The notes under the pieces were generated by a model. It was not told the origin of the DNA, searched no databases, and saw nothing but the letters and a program-made list of their open reading frames with translations. Both the position numbers and the translations under genes were made by a program. Positions 13,876 through 17,861 of a stretch of DNA of 17,861 nucleotides are shown here, one piece after another (the first letter of the stretch is position 1; each line of letters starts with the position of its first letter). This DNA is from Defluviitaleaceae bacterium (GTDB lineage: Bacteria > Bacillota > Clostridia > Lachnospirales > WRAA01), in assembly GCA_009780445.1 (NCBI GenBank), contig WRAA01000013.1, positions 1-17,861 on the forward strand, read 5' to 3'.

Positions 13876-14511
13876 CTACAATATTAATCTGCCAATCGCC
13901 AGCAGTATCAGCAACGCGCCGCCGGCCGAGCTTATGTCCACCGGCAGACAGCGCGACAGGCGCGCGCCCACCGCAAGACCCATAAAGAGCGCAAGCACCG
14001 TCGCGGCGAAGGACAGCGTAACAAGGTACACCATGTATACGCCGGCGAAGGCCGCGCTTATGCCTATGGCCAGCGAATCCAGCGAGAGCGACACGGCAAG
14101 CACCGCGGCTTCCCCCGTAGAAAGCGTCTTTGACTCGTCCATATCCGCCTTTGCGGGGTCTGCCAGGAGGTGCAGCATGAAGCTTAGGCCGAAGGCATTA
14201 AAGCGCAGCTGCTTGTGCAGCCCGGCGCGTTGGCGCAGGAACCGCTTGACCCAGCCGTCCAGCAAGCGCAGCAGACCCAGCCCGAAGAGTATCGCAAAGC
14301 CAAGCCACATGGCAAGCCCGGGGGAGATCACGCTGAGGATCTGCACGCCCAGCCACATGGACGCCGCCAGGACCGCACTGCACACCACCGCAATGACGAT
14401 GACGGACGCAAGCGGCATACGTATCCTTCCGCTTCCGTAGGCCAGGGCGCACACAAACGCGTCCAGCGAAAGCGCGAGGGCCAGAATGAGTATATATAGT
14501 ATGTCGGGCAT
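13876..14511 (-). CDS. ytaF: YtaF/MntP-family membrane protein (sporulation membrane protein YtaF-like)
   Basis: A 211-residue protein with about six helices in two similar halves: ALALSLDAFVCALAYG (11-26) and AVSLSLDSLAIGISAA (139-154), each with the (S)LD motif of the manganese-efflux (MntP) family. The stretch GSGRIRMPLASVIVIAVVCSA (27-47) and the central loop ADPAKADMDESKTLSTGEA (117-135) match YtaF proteins of spore-formers rather than MntP proper. The loop has an EF-hand-like D-x-D-x-S pattern. Metal transport is possible but unproven for YtaF. I chose the ATG at 14511, which has TGGAG eight bases upstream; a longer frame would start inside an inverted repeat. The SD lies in one arm of that repeat, pointing to structural control of translation. 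Confidence 0.85.
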   Translation of the reverse strand: MPDILYILILALALSLDAFVCALAYGSGRIRMPLASVIVIAVVCSAVLAASMWLGVQILSVISPGLAMWLGFAILFGLGLLRLLDGWVKRFLRQRAGLHKQLRFNAFGLSFMLHLLADPAKADMDESKTLSTGEAAVLAVSLSLDSLAIGISAAFAGVYMVYLVTLSFAATVLALFMGLAVGARLSRCLPVDISSAGGALLILLAIGRLIL

Positions 14512-14519
14512 GAACAACA

Positions 14520-14563
14520 CTCCAGTATTATGATATCGCAACAGCTACTTCATAATACTGGAG
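14520..14563 (-). promoter_or_regulatory. 14-bp inverted repeat covering the ytaF ribosome-binding site
   Basis: CTCCAGTATTATGA (14520-14533) and its exact complement (14550-14563) are separated by 16 bases in the gap between valS and the YtaF-like gene. In the minus-strand RNA the 3' arm ends in CTGGAG, which is the SD for the ytaF ATG eight bases further on. A folded hairpin would therefore hide the ribosome-binding site. The stem is A/T-rich with no following U-run, so it does not look like a terminator. A dimeric-regulator operator is an alternative. Confidence 0.65.
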
Positions 14564-14570
14564 GCCGATA

Positions 14571-17228
14571 TTATCTGTTACAAGCTTTTGCCAATTCCTC
14601 TTCAACCTTGGACAGCATGTCGCTGTACTTGGCGCGTTTGGCCTCTTCGGCCCGGACAACCTCGGGGCGCGCGCCCGCAAGGAAGCGTTCGTTGGAGAGC
14701 ATTTTGTCCACCCGCGCCACTTCGGCGGTCAGCTTAACGCGTTCCGCCTCAAGGCGTGCGGCTTCCTTTTCCGGATCCACAAGTTCGTCCAGCGGAATGT
14801 AGATCACTGCGCCTTCGACCACGGCGGATACCGCGTCGCCGCCGATGCCCTCCGCGTCCGGCCGGATGTGTACGCCTGACGCGCCCGCAAGGGTTGTGAA
14901 GAAGGCAAGGCCGTTCTCGAACACGGCGCGTACCTCCTGCTTTTCGGCTACAACACAGACCGACACCTTCTTGCTCGGCGCGACATCCTTTGAGAGCCTT
15001 AGCGCGCGAATCTGCTTCACCGCGTCCTTGATCAGGCCGACTTCGCGCTCTTCGCGCGGGAAGCTGTAGTTGTTCTGCGGCACCGGCCAGGCGCAGATCA
15101 TGATGCTTTCGGCGTGTGTGCCGCTCTTGAGAGATTGGAACACCTCTTCGGTGATAAACGGCATGAAGGGGTGCAGAAGCTTCATCGAGTTGATCATCAC
15201 CGCTTGCAAGGCGGCCACGGCGACCTTGCGGGACGGGTCGTCCTCGTTGTAGAGGCGCGGCTTCACCATCTCGATATACCAGTCGCAGAATTCGTCCCGG
15301 ATGAAGTCCATAATGTTTTGCAGGGCCAGGCCGAATTCGTAACGCTCCAGATTGTCGGTGACTTGCTCCGTCAGCGTGTTCACCCGGGAGAGGATCCATT
15401 TGTCGGCGGCGGTGAGCCTGCTTATGTCTACGGTGGCGTCCGGCGCTGTGCCGTCTATGTTCATGAGTATGAAGCGCGTGGCGTTCCATATCTTGTTGAG
15501 GAAGGTGCGGTTTGTCTCCACCTTCTTATGGTCGAAGCGGGTGTCTTGCTCCAGTGAGGAGCCTATCATCAACGTCAAACGCAGCACGTCCGCGCCGTAT
15601 TCGTTGATGAGAACAAGCGGATCCACGCCGTTGCCCAGAGTCTTGCTCATCTTGCGGCCTTTGGAGTCGCGCACCAGCCCGTGGAATATCACGTGCTTAA
15701 ACGGAAGCTCGCCCATATGTTCCAGCCCCGAAAACACCATGCGCACGACCCAGAAGAAGAGTATGTCATAGGACGTGACAAGGGTGTCCGTGGGGTAGAA
15801 ATACTTGAGATCCTCGGTTTCGTCCGGCCAGCCCAGTGTGGAGAACGGCCAGAGCGCGGAGGAAAACCAGGTGTCCAGGCAGTCCTCGTCCTGCGTTAAT
15901 TCGGCATGGCCGCATAACGGGCAGGAAGCCGGTGTTGTTCGCGCGACGACCAAGTGTTCGCAGGAGGCGCAGGTGTATGCTGGGATGCGGTGCCCCCACC
16001 ATAGCTGCCGCGAGATGCACCAATCGCGGATGTTCTCCAGCCAGTGCATGTAGACCTTGCCGAAGCGCGGCGGGAATACTTGCAGTTCGCCCGATGTGTG
16101 TGCGTGGATGGCGGGTTTTGCCAGTTCGTCCATCCTTACGAACCATTGCAGCTTGATCAGCGGCTCCACAAGCTTGCCGCAGCGTTCGTGCGTGCCTACG
16201 GCGTTGGTGACGCGCTCCTTCTTGGTGAACAGGCCAAGCTTGCCAAAGGCTTCCACAATCCTGTCCTTGGCGATGAAGCGGTCCAGCCCTCCAAACTCGG
16301 CGTTGTTGGCGTTTAGCGTGCCGTCGTCGTTCATTACGTTGATGACCGGCAGGCCGTGGCGTTTGCCGATGTCGAAGTCGGCAGGGGAGTGGCCGGGCGT
16401 GATTTTCAGCGCGCCCACGCCGAATTCTATGTCCACGTGTTCGTCTGCGATGATGGGTATTTCGCGGTTTACGAACGGCACTACGGCCGTTTTTCCCACG
16501 AGGTGGGCAAGGCGCGGGTCGCGCGGGTTTACGGCCACGGCTACGTCGGCGAAGCAGGTTTCGGGGCGGGTTGTGGCGAAGTGGATGTATTCGCCGGTGT
16601 CCTTCACGGGGTACTTCATGTAGTAGAGGTAGGTTTCGTTGTCCTTATGCTCCACTTCGGCGTCGGAAATGGTGGTCTGGCACTCCGGGCACCAGTTGAT
16701 CAGCCGTTCCCCGCGGTAGATCAGCCCCTTTTCATACAGGCGCACAAAAACCTCGACGACGGCGCGGTTCAGCCCTTCGTCCATGGTGAAACGCTCGCGG
16801 GACCAATCGCAGGACGAGCCGAACTTGCGTATCTGCGTGAGTATGCGGTCTCCGTAGGTGTGCTTCCAGCTCCATGCGCGTTCCAGGAAGCCTTCGCGGC
16901 CTACGTCCTCCTTGCTGAGATTTTCTTCCTCGCGCATTTTGTCCACCACCTTGACCTCCGTGGAGATGCTGGCGTGGTCTATGCCGGGGAGCCAGAGCGC
17001 GCTGTAGCCCTGCATACGCTTGAAGCGTATGAGGATATCCTGTATGGTTGCGTCCAGCGCGTGACCCATGTGCAGTTCGCCCGTGACGTTTGGGGGCGGC
17101 ATGACGATGGTGTACGGCAGGCGCGAAGGGTCAACCTCTGCGCGGAAGTAGCCGGCCTTCTGCCACTGCGCGTAGATCCTGTCCTCCACCTGTGTATGGT
17201 CGTAGTTCTTTGCAAGTTCTTTCTTCAT
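14571..17228 (-). CDS. valS: Valyl-tRNA synthetase
   Basis: A full-length 885-residue class I synthetase charging tRNA-Val. The HIGH signature is PPPNVTGELHMGHA (44-57) and the KMSKS loop is GRKMSKTLGNG (about 523-533). The CP1 editing domain lies between, with TTRPETCFADVAVAVNP near 220 as its threonine-rich pocket. A four-cysteine CxxC...CxxC zinc knuckle (CASCEH, CPLCGH) sits at about 420-442. The C-terminal coiled coil (DPEKEAARLEAERVKL onward) is the tRNA-binding arm typical of ValRS. The ATG start is preceded by GGAGGG. The gene begins 21 bases after an unrecognised membrane protein gene, so no T-box leader is adjacent. Confidence 0.97.
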   Translation of the reverse strand: MKKELAKNYDHTQVEDRIYAQWQKAGYFRAEVDPSRLPYTIVMPPPNVTGELHMGHALDATIQDILIRFKRMQGYSALWLPGIDHASISTEVKVVDKMREEENLSKEDVGREGFLERAWSWKHTYGDRILTQIRKFGSSCDWSRERFTMDEGLNRAVVEVFVRLYEKGLIYRGERLINWCPECQTTISDAEVEHKDNETYLYYMKYPVKDTGEYIHFATTRPETCFADVAVAVNPRDPRLAHLVGKTAVVPFVNREIPIIADEHVDIEFGVGALKITPGHSPADFDIGKRHGLPVINVMNDDGTLNANNAEFGGLDRFIAKDRIVEAFGKLGLFTKKERVTNAVGTHERCGKLVEPLIKLQWFVRMDELAKPAIHAHTSGELQVFPPRFGKVYMHWLENIRDWCISRQLWWGHRIPAYTCASCEHLVVARTTPASCPLCGHAELTQDEDCLDTWFSSALWPFSTLGWPDETEDLKYFYPTDTLVTSYDILFFWVVRMVFSGLEHMGELPFKHVIFHGLVRDSKGRKMSKTLGNGVDPLVLINEYGADVLRLTLMIGSSLEQDTRFDHKKVETNRTFLNKIWNATRFILMNIDGTAPDATVDISRLTAADKWILSRVNTLTEQVTDNLERYEFGLALQNIMDFIRDEFCDWYIEMVKPRLYNEDDPSRKVAVAALQAVMINSMKLLHPFMPFITEEVFQSLKSGTHAESIMICAWPVPQNNYSFPREEREVGLIKDAVKQIRALRLSKDVAPSKKVSVCVVAEKQEVRAVFENGLAFFTTLAGASGVHIRPDAEGIGGDAVSAVVEGAVIYIPLDELVDPEKEAARLEAERVKLTAEVARVDKMLSNERFLAGARPEVVRAEEAKRAKYSDMLSKVEEELAKACNR

Positions 17229-17249
17229 CTGACCCTCCAGAGTTTGTGT

Positions 17250-17861
17250 TTATCCAAAGTTCTGCACAACCTTATCCACTTCGTCAAAATACAGCTGTGT
17301 AAGCTGTGAGATCACCCTGTCCGGGGAAGTGTCGGTGTCTATCAGCACCTCCAGCTTATCCCAGATGCTCTGGTGTTTGTCGTCCAGCAGGGCAAGGTCG
17401 CGATCCGCTGTGCCGCGCTCCGCTATCATCTCGCGGGAGAACTCCAGCTTGTCGTTGATGTTTACGGTGTGGGCGAACTGCTCCACCGAATATTTGTTGC
17501 TGATGTTGTGTTCGCGCAGGAACTTGGTGATCTCGGTCTCTGTGACGTACATCGTGCGGCGCAGTGCGTCTATGCGCTGTGTTATGTGCTTGTAGTTTTC
17601 GTAGTCCTTGATGTTGGCCTTTAGTGCCTGGGAGTTGCGCACCTTGTACTTTTTGTACGAGTAGTTCAGGAAGTTTGTGTAGTGCGCGAACACCGTGGTC
17701 TTGGTGTTTATCATGGACACGGCCTTGCGCTGCTTGGCGATGTTTATGCGCAGTTCGTAGCGCATACGCCGCCTGAACAGGTATAGCAGCGGGATCGTCA
17801 CCAGGATCAGCATCACGAGGAACGACGCGGGAATGAAGATGTGGGTGCCGTTTATCGCGAA
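17250..17861 (-). CDS. Unrecognised membrane-anchored protein, C-terminal part
   Basis: The frame is open to the window edge, so the N-terminus is missing; at least 203 residues are visible. A hydrophobic segment (IFIPASFLVMLILVTIPLL) followed by RRRMR forms a membrane helix with a positive-inside flank. The remaining 175 or so residues are hydrophilic, mostly helical-looking and rich in Lys, Asn, Asp and Glu, with patches such as KAVSMINTKTTVFAHY and DALRRTMYVTETEITKFL, suggesting a cytosolic coiled-coil-like domain. I do not recognise the family. It ends 21 bases before valS and probably shares its transcript. A GTG at 17816 could be taken as a start but would cut into the membrane helix. 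Confidence 0.75.
   Translation of the reverse strand, partial: FAINGTHIFIPASFLVMLILVTIPLLYLFRRRMRYELRINIAKQRKAVSMINTKTTVFAHYTNFLNYSYKKYKVRNSQALKANIKDYENYKHITQRIDALRRTMYVTETEITKFLREHNISNKYSVEQFAHTVNINDKLEFSREMIAERGTADRDLALLDDKHQSIWDKLEVLIDTDTSPDRVISQLTQLYFDEVDKVVQNFG

Noticed and set aside
13876..14511. Naming the gene mntP
   Set aside because: The family is shared, but the GRIRMP stretch and the EF-hand-like central loop match YtaF better; manganese export is not shown by the sequence.
14512..14570. yybP-ykoY manganese riboswitch before the YtaF/MntP-family gene
   Set aside because: The gap is only about 60 bases and lacks the conserved riboswitch core; only a simple hairpin is visible.
17229..17249. 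T-box leader for valS
   Set aside because: Only 21 bases separate valS from the upstream gene and they hold just the SD. The serS leader gap is also too short.

Overview
The window looks like chromosomal DNA from a Bacillota (Clostridia-like) bacterium. Almost every gene is preceded by an AGGAGG-type Shine-Dalgarno (SD) sequence, GTG and TTG starts are common, and there is a YtaF-type (spore-former) membrane protein and a copper-amine-oxidase-N-like secreted protein. The exact taxon cannot be read from the sequence. Apart from an insertion-sequence remnant at the left edge, all genes lie on the minus strand, so transcription runs from right to left.

Right part (17861 to about 8930) is housekeeping. 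In transcription order it holds the C-terminal part of an unrecognised membrane protein, valyl-tRNA synthetase, a YtaF/MntP-family membrane protein, an M50 site-2 protease homologue, the radical-SAM heme chaperone HemW, a DbpA-type DEAD-box RNA helicase with its own recognisable promoter and structured leader, and seryl-tRNA synthetase. The SerRS has motifs closer to the archaeal-type branch than to E. coli SerRS. A secreted protein with a copper-amine-oxidase-N-like domain follows and ends next to a terminator-like hairpin at 7833-7855.

Middle-left part (7840 to 824) is the distinctive region: a tightly packed cell-envelope cassette. It encodes a polytopic sulfatase/alkaline-phosphatase-superfamily enzyme, a 79-residue one-helix protein starting MYLDPG, a 641-residue fusion of an Oxa1/YidC-type membrane domain with a CDP-glycerol glycerophosphotransferase (TagB/TagF)-like domain, a LicA-like choline kinase, a LicC-like CTP:phosphocholine cytidylyltransferase, and a BCCT-family transporter. 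The last four genes abut or overlap. Read together they give choline import, phosphorylation and CDP activation, next to a membrane-tethered transferase that may use the product. No LicD phosphocholine transferase and no CDP-glycerol-forming enzyme is visible. This suggests, as inference only, that the YidC-TagF fusion or the sulfatase-type enzyme performs the transfer to a surface polymer.

Left edge (1 to 780) is the 3' part of an IS4/IS701-type DDE transposase on the plus strand, broken by one frameshift in an A7 run and convergent with the cassette.
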